Both the position numbers and the translations under genes were made by a program. Shown one piece after another: positions 16,909 to 26,135 of a stretch of 64,000 bases of DNA (positions are counted from its first letter, which is position 1; every line of letters starts with the position of its first letter). Source of the DNA: Nostoc sp. JL33 (GTDB taxonomy: Bacteria > Cyanobacteriota > Cyanobacteriia > Cyanobacteriales > Nostocaceae); the NCBI RefSeq assembly GCF_017114985.1, contig NZ_JABXKP010000054.1, forward strand, positions 16,576 to 80,575, given 5' to 3'. Under the pieces are notes generated by a model. The model was not told the DNA's origin. It was given only the letters and a program-made list of their open reading frames with translations, and ran no database searches.

Positions 16909-18933
16909 CTAAATTTTAGAGAAACGGTCAATTTGAGTAGGAACTACGAAGGCATTTGAGTAGGTTTTCATGCGTACAAAACCTTTATCACTATCTGCAC
17001 TAAACCTGACTAAAGATTCAGTAAAGTCTCCAAAGTCGTAATACTTTTTAATTTCTTTTGTCTCGTCCTCATTATTTAAGTGAGCAATGAACCAATTTTG
17101 AGTATTTTTCAGAATATTGGAACTTATTGAACTGACTTCTTGAGTAGCATAAATTAAACCAAGATTTAGCTTTGCACCCTCTTTGGCAATCCTGTTATAG
17201 ACTTGGCTTAAGTCCTTATCATCTTTTTTTGGAAAAAGATTATGAGCTTCTTCAAAGTAAAATTGAATGAAATTATTGGGTATGTTTTGAATGAAGTGAT
17301 TCATTGCATCTGCAAAAATTTGTCGGCAAATGCGCTCGGAATATAAGCGTTGAATCTCTGGATCGCCCTGTGACAAATCTACTATGATAATCTGACCCTT
17401 GCGAAGTTCCTCAATAATTTCTATCTCAAAGGACTTGCCAACAGTCTCGGTATGTAGTTCAGCAATACTGCGTAATTTTTTATAACCATCTATATTAGCG
17501 CTACCTCCAGGACTCCGCTTGCGTGAAAGGAAAACTAGTATAGCTTTCAAATCTTCATCTGCCCATTCATGCCCATTGTCGCGTTTGTATTTAGAGAAGA
17601 ATTGATTCTCGTAGTTATCCCAAATAGTAGTAAACCAATCACAGGCTTCTTCAAGCGAAATACCCTTACTTGGATCTAAGCTTCCATCTTGCTTTACCAA
17701 TTCATTAAGTTCTTTATTACCTGAAAAATTAATTTTAAAGCCTTGTGGTACAGTAAATCCTGCCCTGTACAAACAACAAAGATACGCTGCAACTTTCCTA
17801 TCGTATCGAGTTTTTACAGAATTGTTTGTGTCATAGTCCTCTGACTTGGTAAAGTCTACTGCACAAAAACTATCAATATAGTTACCTGTGCTTTCAGCCA
17901 AACGTGATTTAACTAATTCAAATCCAGATTCTACGTCTCTGTAGAAATTTACCTTCATTACTTTGAAGCCATCTTTATTGATAGTACTGTACCGGATGGT
18001 TCGCTCTTTGTATATCTCAAATATCGCTGTACCTTCATCCTGCATATTTGCATTTGCATACTCGCCATTAATGTCAAATATGATTTGACCGACCGGATAT
18101 TTTGGTAAACCGTCATCAGTTAAAGGTTCTAAGTTCTGTGCGGCGCTACCATTTAACTTAACGTTGAGTGTATAAGCAGCCTTATCGCTCATCAAAACAG
18201 TAGCTTGAATGACCTTTTTAACTGTGTTTGACTTACCTGTACGGGTCATTCCAAACAGGGCAGTACGTTTACCAAGAAAGTCTTTTGGACTTACAAATAC
18301 AGGTACATCATCTTCTTTTGCTTGGAAACGAAGGCTAGAACTGTAGCGAACCTTACCAATTTTGATATCAGTTGGCTTACCTGTGATGCCCTCTTCACGG
18401 AAGTTGACTATAAGTTCTAATACGTCTGGATTTGGCTTAATGACCCTATAGTGATGGGCGCTATAAAAGTTTTCAACATCAGCGCCAAAACGTGTACATC
18501 CTTTATCGTCCTTATAAAATGTTCCTAAAATTCTGCATTCCAGGCCAGAGAAACTAAATTCATATTTTGTGTAGCTATCTAACTGACTTTCTTTACCACT
18601 TGTCTTTAAGTTATCTTTATAATATTCAACCATTGAACTGATGACATCATTATCAGTAGGTAACTTCGCTGGTTTCACAACCCTAAGAAGTAATACCTCA
18701 GAAACATCAACCTCATTTTCATTTTCGTAATAAGCTAATAAAAAAGACCCTTGGGGAACTCCTTTAGCTTTTAGCTTCCAAGAGTCAGCAACTAAAATAT
18801 ATGCTTTTTCATAATCAATGTGAAATGGACGACCAATAAAAATTCCAGTTTCTATATCACCTGTACTACTATTTCTTTTAAATAAATCAACAGATGCAAT
18901 TTTTGCTATTATATTGGTAAAACTTAGTGTCAT
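16909..18933 (-). CDS. HerA/FtsK-like DNA translocase
   Basis: A 674-residue ATPase. An N-terminal HAS-barrel-like region (1-200) precedes Walker A GMTRTGKSNT at 228-237, a Walker B strand FYFEEAHNLFP near residue 580 and the sensor LGLIYATQEVSSI. This layout is that of HerA hexameric translocases. Its partner NurA is encoded immediately downstream, and an XRE regulator lies 57 bp upstream, all on the minus strand. The complex should translocate and degrade DNA and most likely works as a phage-defence module. No second effector (SIR2, DUF4297) is encoded, so the nuclease is the NurA protein itself. Confidence 0.88.
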   Translation of the reverse strand: MTLSFTNIIAKIASVDLFKRNSSTGDIETGIFIGRPFHIDYEKAYILVADSWKLKAKGVPQGSFLLAYYENENEVDVSEVLLLRVVKPAKLPTDNDVISSMVEYYKDNLKTSGKESQLDSYTKYEFSFSGLECRILGTFYKDDKGCTRFGADVENFYSAHHYRVIKPNPDVLELIVNFREEGITGKPTDIKIGKVRYSSSLRFQAKEDDVPVFVSPKDFLGKRTALFGMTRTGKSNTVKKVIQATVLMSDKAAYTLNVKLNGSAAQNLEPLTDDGLPKYPVGQIIFDINGEYANANMQDEGTAIFEIYKERTIRYSTINKDGFKVMKVNFYRDVESGFELVKSRLAESTGNYIDSFCAVDFTKSEDYDTNNSVKTRYDRKVAAYLCCLYRAGFTVPQGFKINFSGNKELNELVKQDGSLDPSKGISLEEACDWFTTIWDNYENQFFSKYKRDNGHEWADEDLKAILVFLSRKRSPGGSANIDGYKKLRSIAELHTETVGKSFEIEIIEELRKGQIIIVDLSQGDPEIQRLYSERICRQIFADAMNHFIQNIPNNFIQFYFEEAHNLFPKKDDKDLSQVYNRIAKEGAKLNLGLIYATQEVSSISSNILKNTQNWFIAHLNNEDETKEIKKYYDFGDFTESLVRFSADSDKGFVRMKTYSNAFVVPTQIDRFSKI

Positions 18934-18990
18934 TGATAATTTCCTTTGAAAATTACTGCTTTTAGCACCAAATATTGCAGAAAATATTGG

Positions 18991-19239
18991 TTAAGTTGCC
19001 AAATACTTCTTCAACAAATCCTTACCTTGATCGCCCATCTCGTGCAGCTGCGCCTCAATCTTTTCCATTGCCAAAGGTGATGGTTTAGCGCGTCCATTCT
19101 CCCAACGGTTAATTGTTGGGTAAGTGACACCTAAAGTAGCTGCAAACTGTTCTTGCGTTAGTCCAGTCAAAAGCCTGAGTTCACGAATAAGCTTACCAAC
19201 TTCTGGCTGTTTGATAACTAGGGGCTTTTTTGTGGTCAT
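18991..19239 (-). CDS. XRE-family HTH regulator of the HerA-NurA operon
   Basis: An 82-residue protein with the helix-turn-helix LTQEQFAATLGVTYPTINRW. Its length matches the regulator at 13890-14138 and most residues are the same. It lies 57 bp upstream of the HerA-like gene and leads that operon. The paired regulators in front of two unrelated defence operons suggest either shared or recently diverged operators. Upstream DNA (19240-19320) is AT-rich and probably holds the promoter. Confidence 0.9.
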   Translation of the reverse strand: MTTKKPLVIKQPEVGKLIRELRLLTGLTQEQFAATLGVTYPTINRWENGRAKPSPLAMEKIEAQLHEMGDQGKDLLKKYLAT

Positions 19240-19627
19240 TTAGCTTCTGAACTCAAATAACAAACTTGATGTAACACTTGATATATCATTTGCTTTATAT
19301 TAACTACACCTATGCTTATGTGTTCTCCGTAAAAACTCGGAAATTTTTTGAATTAACAAGATTTTAAGCAGTTTCGTCCAACTGAAAAGGCATAGAATGC
19401 GATAACTTCTCTACGAGACGCTCTTGCGTTCGTTAAGCTGCGCGTAGTTTACCGCCGTAGGCATCGCCCGCTTTGCCCCAGTTCTCTTGGAATTTAACAA
19501 GCATAAATTACGTATGCGGCCAACGCACAGGCGATCGCTCCCCCACTTTCCTCTAAGAATTGGGTGGGGTATGCGATGTCTGCGACGGGCTTCTCTACGA
19601 GAGGCTACGCCAACGCCTATCGCACCC
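19240..19627. other. Intergenic region with dispersed repeats
   Basis: The first 100 bp are AT-rich and probably carry the promoter of the XRE-HerA-NurA operon. The remainder is made of dispersed cyanobacterial repeats (for example GGGCTTCTCTACGAGAGGC and a HIP1 site at 19531-19538) and a leader element at 19547-19562. No credible gene is seen. Confidence 0.6.
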
Positions 19628-20119
19628 CTACAATTGCTCCATCTTAATCCCCGCCACTTCCATCATCACCGTAGTAATCGGCACAAGCCGCCCCACAGTG
19701 GTGTAATAACTACTCCCCACTGGCGTTGTAGTCGAGCGCTCCCGAAACCGCCGCATGGTAATCAAAAACCACTCCCGCGTTTTTGGCATCGGTAGTCTGT
19801 ACAGTTGGCGAGTATTGACAAAGTAATAAAATAGCCAATCTGCCTCAGTGTACATAAAACAGCCGGGGGTTCCCTTTTCCAGGTTGCTGTGAGTTTCAAA
19901 GAAAAAGTTACGAGTTTTATTCCACCTATCGCCCTTAATCTCAATCAAGATTTCACCCGTCTGCGTTGTCCAGATGAGGTCAACATCGCGGCGTTGGTAT
20001 TCTGGGTGATCCTCAACATTAACAACGCTAATAGTTTCTGGTTTGGAGAGCAGCCAAGCTTCAATATCAGTAGCAGCAAGGTTTGCTACTTCTAGAGCGT
20101 CGTGCATGGTGTAGGTCAT
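19628..20119 (-). CDS. Probable PD-(D/E)XK nuclease-fold protein
   Basis: A 163-residue protein. The segment RDVDLIWTTQTGEILIEIKG (about residues 47-66) has the D...(E)xK arrangement of restriction-endonuclease-like folds, followed by aromatic-rich WLFYYFVNTRQLYRLP. Such small proteins are common in cyanobacteria and may be nucleases or inactive relatives. It lies just beyond the HerA-NurA operon on the same strand, but a repeat-filled gap separates them. Start ATG at 20119 is preceded by no strong ribosome binding site; an internal ATG 12 bp in is an alternative. Confidence 0.6.
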   Translation of the reverse strand: MTYTMHDALEVANLAATDIEAWLLSKPETISVVNVEDHPEYQRRDVDLIWTTQTGEILIEIKGDRWNKTRNFFFETHSNLEKGTPGCFMYTEADWLFYYFVNTRQLYRLPMPKTREWFLITMRRFRERSTTTPVGSSYYTTVGRLVPITTVMMEVAGIKMEQL

Positions 20120-20239
20120 GGCGTGTATCTCCAGAGCAAGGCATACTAGTTTATTATTTCACTTCTATTGCTGAGTGCGACACCGAACAGCCCGTCCTAG
20201 ACATCGCCCTCATTAAGAGCGAGTATTTCAGTTAAAAAT

Positions 20240-20258
20240 ATTCTTAGAGGAAAAGTTG
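20240..20258 (+). promoter_or_regulatory. Leader element ATTCTTAGAGGAAAAGTTG
   Basis: A copy of the dispersed leader element with a HIP1 site 13 bp downstream. It lies about 90 bp upstream of the start chosen for the next plus-strand gene. Confidence 0.4.
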
Positions 20259-20348
20259 TACCTCAATAGCGATCGCACTTTCTTGCCCAAGCTAGGTATC
20301 GCACCTCAACAAATGGGAACCCTGTTAATAGTTGCGTTTCTCACAGTC

Positions 20349-20702
20349 ATGAAATTCTTGAACTTCCTCAAACCCAAACCAGTCCAGCCAACTATTCTAT
20401 GCTACGGACAACAAAGCTGCGGCGTAGAGCCAGAGCAAATTCAATCACTGATGGAATGGCTGTTTGCTAGTTTAATGGCGGCTGGGTATGAAGGAAAATC
20501 GCATATTATTTGGTACGACAGCGATCGCCCCGACACCACCCTGGAGCAAACAGTTAAGAAAGTGATGAAGCGGGACGAGCCAATCTTTTTGTATCGCTGT
20601 GGTAGTAGGGTATCGTCGCCGCCTACTGGGTATTACTGGCGGATGATGGACGAATACCCATCAATGCGGATTTATCAGTTAGAGGTTAGGGATGGAGAGT
20701 GA
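20349..20702 (+). CDS. Hypothetical protein
   Basis: The protein from this start has 117 residues, beginning MKFLNFLKPKPVQPTILCYG. Upstream in-frame ATGs at 20313 and 20256 exist, but their extension is poorly protein-like and overlaps the leader element, so I prefer 20349. It appears to be a small soluble alpha/beta protein (SLMEWLFASLMAAGYEGK, then HIIWYDSDRP). No family is recognised. The neighbouring leader element and HIP1 sites suggest a monocistronic unit. Confidence 0.5.
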   Translation: MKFLNFLKPKPVQPTILCYGQQSCGVEPEQIQSLMEWLFASLMAAGYEGKSHIIWYDSDRPDTTLEQTVKKVMKRDEPIFLYRCGSRVSSPPTGYYWRMMDEYPSMRIYQLEVRDGE

Positions 20703-21113
20703 TAAAGTTTTCAGTTCTGGCCCAAGTGGGAGCGATGCCTCCGGCGGGCGGGTACGCCATCGCACCGAAGCGTGTGAAATGCGGGCTACGCCCATAAAAA
20801 ATTCTTAGAGGAAAAATTAACTGCTTTGAGCGATCGCTACATATCTGGACATTCAATCATCTGGAAACTGCCAGCACGAGATATGCTCAACATCTTTGCT
20901 GCTGCATTGACTACACACTGCATTACTCCTGCGATGGCGTACCGTACCCGCCATGAACCGGTGGCATCGCACTCTTAAACTCGTTAATGTACAGCTCTGT
21001 TTATTGAAATATATGAATATTGTGTAGGGTGATTTATTTTTTTCATGCAAATTTAACCCTAACTTACCTGAATGCAACCTATACTTTAGCTGTATTTTCT
21101 AACAAAGAATTTT
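20703..21113. other. Intergenic region with repeats and leader element
   Basis: It contains a repeat of the GCGATGCCTCCGGCGGGCG type, a leader element at 20801-20818 followed by a HIP1 site at 20830-20837, and AT-rich DNA ahead of the S1/P1 nuclease gene. I see no convincing gene. A minus-strand frame with CxxC residues exists but lacks a plausible start. Confidence 0.5.
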
Positions 21114-22082
21114 ATGCTGAAGTTACATTCTTTTGCTAAGTTTTCTTTATTGACAGCATTATCAACAATCTTGATTTGGCAGTACCCAGCTTTTGCTTGG
21201 AATAAAGCTGGACACATGGTTTCAGGAGCGATCGCCTACAGTGAACTTAAGCAGAATCATCAAGAAGTAATTGAGAAAATGGTTGCCATTTTGAAGGAAC
21301 ACCCTGAGTACTCCAAATTTGAGGAACAGTGGAAGTCTCTTAATCAATCTAATATTTCTGCTGAATATAAAAATTTGTACTTGTTTATGTGGGCGGCAAA
21401 ATGGGCAGATGAAGCCCGTGGCAATCAAACATTTGATCACCCAACTTGGCACTACATCAACTTTCCTTATCAACCAAGCAATGCCTCAAACTCAATTCCT
21501 CGTGAAATTGCAGGTGAAGAAAATATTCTCTACGCATTTAAAAAAAATTTTGATATTGTTCAAAGTAGTGCTACTAGTAACAGCGAAAAAGCAGTTGCAA
21601 TATGCTGGCTATTCCATTTATTAGGAGATGTGCATCAGCCACTACATACCACCAAATTAATAACTAATCAGTATCCCGAACCGGAAGGTGATAGAGGTGG
21701 TACACGTTTTTATATTAGAGTTAAACCAGATAGCCAAACAATTAGTTTGCATAAATTCTGGGATGACCTGATTCTTGGAAGCGAAAGATTTCAAACTGTT
21801 CGCAACACCGCAACCAAGATAAGAGCCGACTATCAACGCAGTAAATTGCCAGAATTAAGAGAAACTCAATTTAATAATTGGGCAAAATTAGAGAGTTTTA
21901 GGATAGCAAAACAAAAAGCATATCTCAATGGCAAACTTTCTGGCAGTAGTGATAAAAATGATGGAAACTCAAAGCCGTTACCGCCAAATTATGCTGCTAC
22001 CGCCAAACCAATAGCAGAACGTCAAATGAGTTTGGCGGGCTACCGTCTAGCTGATGTACTTAATAAGGTGTTCGGCAAGTGA
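21114..22082 (+). CDS. Secreted S1/P1-type nuclease
   Basis: A 322-residue precursor. Residues 1-28 form a signal peptide ending in AFA, so the mature protein starts with W29, which in this family supplies zinc ligands. Further ligands are seen in NKAGHMVSG, AAKWADEAR, HPTWHYINFPY and LLGDVHQPLHT, completing the trinuclear zinc site. S1/P1 nucleases degrade single-stranded DNA and RNA and remove 3'-phosphates; in bacteria they act outside the cytoplasm, probably for nutrient scavenging. The gene stands alone and is slightly longer than typical members. Confidence 0.93.
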   Translation: MLKLHSFAKFSLLTALSTILIWQYPAFAWNKAGHMVSGAIAYSELKQNHQEVIEKMVAILKEHPEYSKFEEQWKSLNQSNISAEYKNLYLFMWAAKWADEARGNQTFDHPTWHYINFPYQPSNASNSIPREIAGEENILYAFKKNFDIVQSSATSNSEKAVAICWLFHLLGDVHQPLHTTKLITNQYPEPEGDRGGTRFYIRVKPDSQTISLHKFWDDLILGSERFQTVRNTATKIRADYQRSKLPELRETQFNNWAKLESFRIAKQKAYLNGKLSGSSDKNDGNSKPLPPNYAATAKPIAERQMSLAGYRLADVLNKVFGK

Positions 22083-22164
22083 TAAAAGATATACAATCTC
22101 TTTTGTTCTCCACTTACATGATGTGGGTGGTTTTTGATTTTACTAGAGCGATCGCCCCTCCTAA

Positions 22165-22185
22165 AATTCTTAGAGGAAAAGTTGC
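22165..22185 (+). promoter_or_regulatory. Leader element AATTCTTAGAGGAAAAGTTG
   Basis: Copy of the dispersed leader element, followed by a HIP1 site at 22197-22204 and the start codon of the next gene at 22230. The order element - HIP1 - ATG is the same as at 14307 and 20240. Confidence 0.4.
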
Positions 22186-22229
22186 ACACAAAACAGCGAT
22201 CGCTTGCCCCAAAGCAGTACACTGGTACT

Positions 22230-22577
22230 ATGAAGATTCCCGACTGCGATCGCTGTCTCCTTTACTCACATGATCCTCACCTCATCTGTGCCGTTCACCC
22301 AGCAGGGCCACAGGGGGATAGTTGTTTGGACTTTCGAGAAGATTCCAACATTGAGCCAGAGGAACTATGGCAACCGGAGGGGGCAAGCTACTACAACGGT
22401 GAATTAATACTGCAACCACAACAGCGATTGACGCAACAGCAACAGCTAGAACTGCTAGATACCCATCCTATGTTTACTGGCAAGTGTCCCCAGTGTGGAT
22501 ATGAGTTTGACCGCGACTGGTCAGCACGGGTGCATTGGGATTGCCCGGAGTGCGGTTGGATGGATGACTCGGTGTAG
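22230..22577 (+). CDS. Small zinc-ribbon protein
   Basis: A 115-residue protein from the ATG at 22230. The N-terminus has cysteines (PDCDRCLLYSHDPHLICAVHP), and the C-terminus forms a zinc ribbon with CPQCGYEF and CPECGW pairs. The middle is Gln-rich. Similar short Cys proteins are frequent in cyanobacteria; function unknown. It converges on the chaB gene and ends 6 bp from it. Confidence 0.65.
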   Translation: MKIPDCDRCLLYSHDPHLICAVHPAGPQGDSCLDFREDSNIEPEELWQPEGASYYNGELILQPQQRLTQQQQLELLDTHPMFTGKCPQCGYEFDRDWSARVHWDCPECGWMDDSV

Positions 22578-22583
22578 TAGAAT

Positions 22584-22787
22584 TTACTCTGCTTTTTTGT
22601 GCCAATGATCATCTGAACCTTTTTCGTAGTCACGCTTAACTGCTGCCCAGGCAACTTTAAATGCTGTCTCTTCTTCGCCATATTCAGAGAGCGCATTGTT
22701 AAACGCAGCCAAGAATATTTCCGCCGCGTGTTTGGGTAGATGCTTTTTCACGGAGTCTGGTAAATCCGCTACATCTTGATAGGGCAT
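22584..22787 (-). CDS. chaB: ChaB family protein
   Basis: A 67-residue protein matching ChaB throughout: the MPYQDVADLPDSVKKHLPKH start, EIFLAAFNNAL, the EETAFKVAWAAVKRDYEKG core and an HW ending. ChaB was named as a putative cation-transport regulator beside chaA, but its molecular role is poorly defined. No chaA is present here. The AAGGAGTG upstream of 22787 is a good ribosome binding site. Confidence 0.93.
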   Translation of the reverse strand: MPYQDVADLPDSVKKHLPKHAAEIFLAAFNNALSEYGEEETAFKVAWAAVKRDYEKGSDDHWHKKAE

Positions 22788-22799
22788 ACATTTTCACTC

Positions 22800-23256
22800 C
22801 TTCCTGTTAGTTATCACCTCACTAGCTTTCATTGCTATTAACGCTCTTTCATCTGCCCCTAGTGATAAATACAACTCATACTGTGGTCAAGTTCTAGAGG
22901 ATAATCAAAAGCGATCGCACTTTGTTGGTGACTTAATCAAGCGAGGAAAACCATCACAATCAGGCAATGCCTAACGCCGGCAAGCAACGCTTTGGCTCTA
23001 CAATCAGTTTTTGCCTGATGATGAGTAGTGTTTGATGAAAGCGTGTGAGGTTTTTAATGAACCGTTTACTAACAAGTGGAGCGACTACGTAGCGAACTGG
23101 CTCACGCCCCCCAGTTCTGATTTCAAAGAGGAAATCAAAGGGCGATGCCTGCGGCGGGCTGTTCGGTGTCGCCTCATTGCTCAAGTTTCCTCTTTGAAAA
23201 TAGCGACACCAAATAGCCCCTTAAAGTAGACATCGCTTTCACTCTACAATCAGTTC
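22800..23256. other. Intergenic region, repeat-rich
   Basis: It holds a HIP1 site (22911-22918), a hairpin made of an inverted pair of the dispersed CACCGAACAGCCC repeat (about 23157-23236) and other repeats. Frames across it translate repeat sequence only. The end (from about 23235) is the start of a 200-bp duplication shared with 26925-27135. Confidence 0.5.
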
Positions 23257-23495
23257 ATTGCTATCAAAACTGATATCAAATGGCTGACGACAAGACCCCA
23301 CCAAGCGTTCCGGATTCGCGTCCCCACTGCCTTAATTCCAGCAGTCAGAGAACTATCCAAACTGCACAGAGAGGGGGTACAATTGCTTTACTGCAAGGCT
23401 TAGAGGAATTAATATCCAAGTTTGATAGCAATATTGATATCGATGTTGTAAAGGGCAGTAAATCGGTTTTGCAGCTAGAGGAGAAACTGGAAACC
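23257..23495 (+). pseudogene. Truncated, frameshifted copy of the gene at 26948
   Basis: The translation KWLTTRPHQAFRIRVPTALI and what follows match the intact copy at 26948-27487 (KWLRTRPHLAFRIRVPTALI). A one-base difference near 23380 shifts the frame into a TAG at 23401-23403. The LEELISKFDSNIDID part continues in another frame and stops matching where the 306-bp inverted repeat begins. It is a decayed duplicate. Confidence 0.7.
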
Positions 23496-23806
23496 AATTG
23501 TTACTGCATTTTCTACTGTATTTTATCTGGAGTTAGAGTAGATGCAGGAAATTTTGCTTTGCAGCGATCGCTAATTGGTGCTGCTTGCTCCTTGCCAGAT
23601 GTTTTTGTAGTGCTCAGTAGCTAAATGTAGCACTACAAAGCCTGGAATATCAGCATAGTCCGAAACCTTTTCCCATCCCCAAAAATATCCGGTCTGAACG
23701 CGCAGTTCTCTCCCGTCTCTAAATTCTAATTCCCAAATCTCTGGTAATAAGTAATTGAGTTAAGTAATTGAGTAACTGACAACTCTAACTCAATTGCCTC
23801 AAACGC
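23496..23806 (-). repeat. Left copy of ~306-bp long inverted repeat
   Basis: It is nearly identical in reverse complement to 55256-55561, about 31.5 kb away. On the minus strand it encodes the 58-residue fragment LPEIWELEFRDGRELRVQTG...WQGASSTN, which has no start codon in either copy; differences between copies are few. The hairpin TTTGTAGTGCT/AGCACTACAAA (23604-23639) lies in this frame. It marks the left edge of the plasmid-like region. Confidence 0.8.
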
Positions 23807-24023
23807 ATACTTACTGCGACTGCTATACCAACTGCGATCGCTCTATCTTGGCATGGGCAAAGGATATCTGGTGTTTTGTAAACTGGCGCGACCAGGCAGC
23901 GAAAATGTTTTTCGGGCATTTTTCGAGGTAAAAAGGCTGAAAACTACCTTTTTGAGCGGCTTTGAACGCTTTTTTTTGTTGGCTAACGTGCGAACAAAGA
24001 CAGCCGATGATTGCAGCCCAAGG

Positions 24024-25886
24024 TTAGGAATAAGTAACTGTATCTAACTGAGTAATCCACTGCGTAATTTGTCCGCGCCTCTCAGCACTTACTAGATCAA
24101 TCGCGGCTTTAATCGCTGGTTTTTTATAGATTTCCCATAAATCAGAAATCATCCCAATGTCTTCACAGATTTCCAGATCAGCCGCTATTGCTGTCAGATT
24201 TTCTTCGGTCAACCATTCCTTCATTTCGTTATCATACTGTGCTTTCATTTGGTTGAGTCTGTCTTTTTCTAAACCAGACAAATTACTCCAAATAACTTTC
24301 TTCACATTGTCTGGACGAAGAGACATAATTCGGGTTACATTTTCCCATTCAGTAGCGTTGCGAACACGGGAGACTAAACATTTTATGCTGTACTCAAATG
24401 CCCATTCTGGACATGACAGTAGTTGAATAGCGTAAATTAGCTCCGAGAGAGTTAGTTCTTGGCAATTTAAAAACCAGTTTTTGATTGTGTCATTATAGAA
24501 TAATAGCTTTTTTTCTTGGCTTCTAAACTTGCGCTTTTTGGCTGAAATAATTGGGAGCAGCAAAACAGGACGGACTTCAGCAGGAACTTCTTTAAATTCA
24601 ATCTCGTTGCTAGAAACAATCACTGGTACTCCACTATTTTCTATTCCAGAATCCTCTGACAATATCCACTTAAAAGATTCGCCGCAGTTGGGACAATCCG
24701 CTTCATATTGAGTCAAAAACTCTAATGAAGTGGAATTAAAATATTCTTTAGTACGAATTAGGGCTGGCATTGGTTTGAAAACATGGTGACAGTGTGGGCA
24801 GCATCTCACCCCAAGACTATCTTCTTCGCAGGATATCGGATCAAGGCTCCATTCTCTGTTGTCACAGGGACGACCAAGCCGAAACCAGTTATCAGTCATG
24901 TCTAGGACAGTTGCATATTCCTTAAGCGGTGCAGGGCGTAATATTCTGCCAATCATTTGCAACCAGAGAGTAACACTACTGGTGGGACGAGCAATCACCG
25001 CAGCAAGTGAGTCAGGACAATCAAATCCCTCAGTCAGAATTGCACAATTGCTAATCACCTGCGTTTGACCATTACGAAATCTATCTAAAATTGCTTTTCG
25101 CTCAGAGTGTGGTGTATCTCCATCAAGATGCTCACAGGTGATGCCATCTGCACGAAATATTGCTGCGATCTCTTGAGAGTGCTTCACGTTGACCGCAAAA
25201 ATAACTGTCTTTTGACCAGCACAAAATTTGTTCCATTGCTTTAACACCTCAGACGGTTTGTAATCAGAAGCAACTTCTTCTAATTCTTTTCTGGTGAAGT
25301 CACGTTTTTTAGGGACTTTGTGTTTGGCATATTTAAAGCCAGCTATTAACTTATAATCTGTCAAATATCCAAGGGCTATTAATTCTTTGGTCTTAATTGA
25401 GCAAATCAGGTGGTCGAAAATATCTCGCAGTCCGTAACCATCTTCACGTCTTGGTGTCGCTGTCAATCCCAAAATGAGTGCATCTGGATAAGCATCTAGC
25501 AATTTACGGTAACTATTAGCTGAAGAATGGTGAGCTTCATCAATAATGACAACCTTCGCTATTGGGTAAGTTTGGCGACGAAAAAGAGTTTGGATACTGG
25601 CTACTTGAATTAAGGAATCAGTTGGCTTGTATCCTGCTTTAATGATTCCTGGTTGTACTTTTGTGGCTGCCGTCAGTTTCTCGCTGGCCTGGAGAATTAA
25701 TTCCTCCCTGTGCGCCACTACCAACACACCTTCACCTTGGGCTATAAATTCAGATGCGATTGCAGCAAATATTATAGTCTTGCCGCCACCCGTACTCAGT
25801 TGCAATAATACTTTTCTAATTCCACAAGACCAAGCAGTAAAAGTTTTTGAAACTAAATCTTGTTGGTAATCGCGCAGAATCAACAT
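24024..25886 (-). CDS. RadD-like superfamily II DNA helicase
   Basis: A 620-residue protein. It has Walker A STGGGKT at 31-37, DEAH at 116-119, GLTATPRRED at about 135-144 and a helicase C domain with AILTEGFDCPDS and MIGRILRP. A zinc ribbon (CCPHCHHVF, then CPNCGESF) and a helical C-terminus follow. RadD (YejH) proteins share this layout and act in recombination repair with RecA. On plasmids such helicases may also belong to defence or transfer loci. No partner gene is adjacent, so repair is the more cautious reading. Confidence 0.8.
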   Translation of the reverse strand: MLILRDYQQDLVSKTFTAWSCGIRKVLLQLSTGGGKTIIFAAIASEFIAQGEGVLVVAHREELILQASEKLTAATKVQPGIIKAGYKPTDSLIQVASIQTLFRRQTYPIAKVVIIDEAHHSSANSYRKLLDAYPDALILGLTATPRREDGYGLRDIFDHLICSIKTKELIALGYLTDYKLIAGFKYAKHKVPKKRDFTRKELEEVASDYKPSEVLKQWNKFCAGQKTVIFAVNVKHSQEIAAIFRADGITCEHLDGDTPHSERKAILDRFRNGQTQVISNCAILTEGFDCPDSLAAVIARPTSSVTLWLQMIGRILRPAPLKEYATVLDMTDNWFRLGRPCDNREWSLDPISCEEDSLGVRCCPHCHHVFKPMPALIRTKEYFNSTSLEFLTQYEADCPNCGESFKWILSEDSGIENSGVPVIVSSNEIEFKEVPAEVRPVLLLPIISAKKRKFRSQEKKLLFYNDTIKNWFLNCQELTLSELIYAIQLLSCPEWAFEYSIKCLVSRVRNATEWENVTRIMSLRPDNVKKVIWSNLSGLEKDRLNQMKAQYDNEMKEWLTEENLTAIAADLEICEDIGMISDLWEIYKKPAIKAAIDLVSAERRGQITQWITQLDTVTYS

Positions 25887-26135
25887 TCTTAACTATGTCG
25901 CTCCTTGTTCAAATTGCAATTTGCTTTCTTGACTGCTTTCTTTATAACCTCCATCTGAACCTGAGTTCATAAGATTTACTTGAATAGATCGGATGATGAA
26001 GGCGCTTAGGGGGCAAACAGAAACGCCCAAAGCGATCGCGCATAAGTTAATTATCAAAAAATAAGTTTTATTTTTTATAGTATAAATATACTATAATGTG
26101 ATTGCATATTTCAAATAAAAAATTGAGGAATAGAT

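Noticed and set aside
20853..21077. Minus-strand frame ending CSQCSSKDVEHISC
   Set aside because: It looks a little like a zinc finger, but the upstream half is repeat sequence and no start is credible.
22960..23184. Minus-strand frame in the 23-kb intergenic repeats
   Set aside because: The sequence is built of dispersed repeats; no domain or ribosome binding site is seen.
23853..24047. Plus-strand frame of 64 residues overlapping the helicase gene end
   Set aside because: It contains terminator-like T-tracts and overlaps the RadD-like gene; not protein-like.
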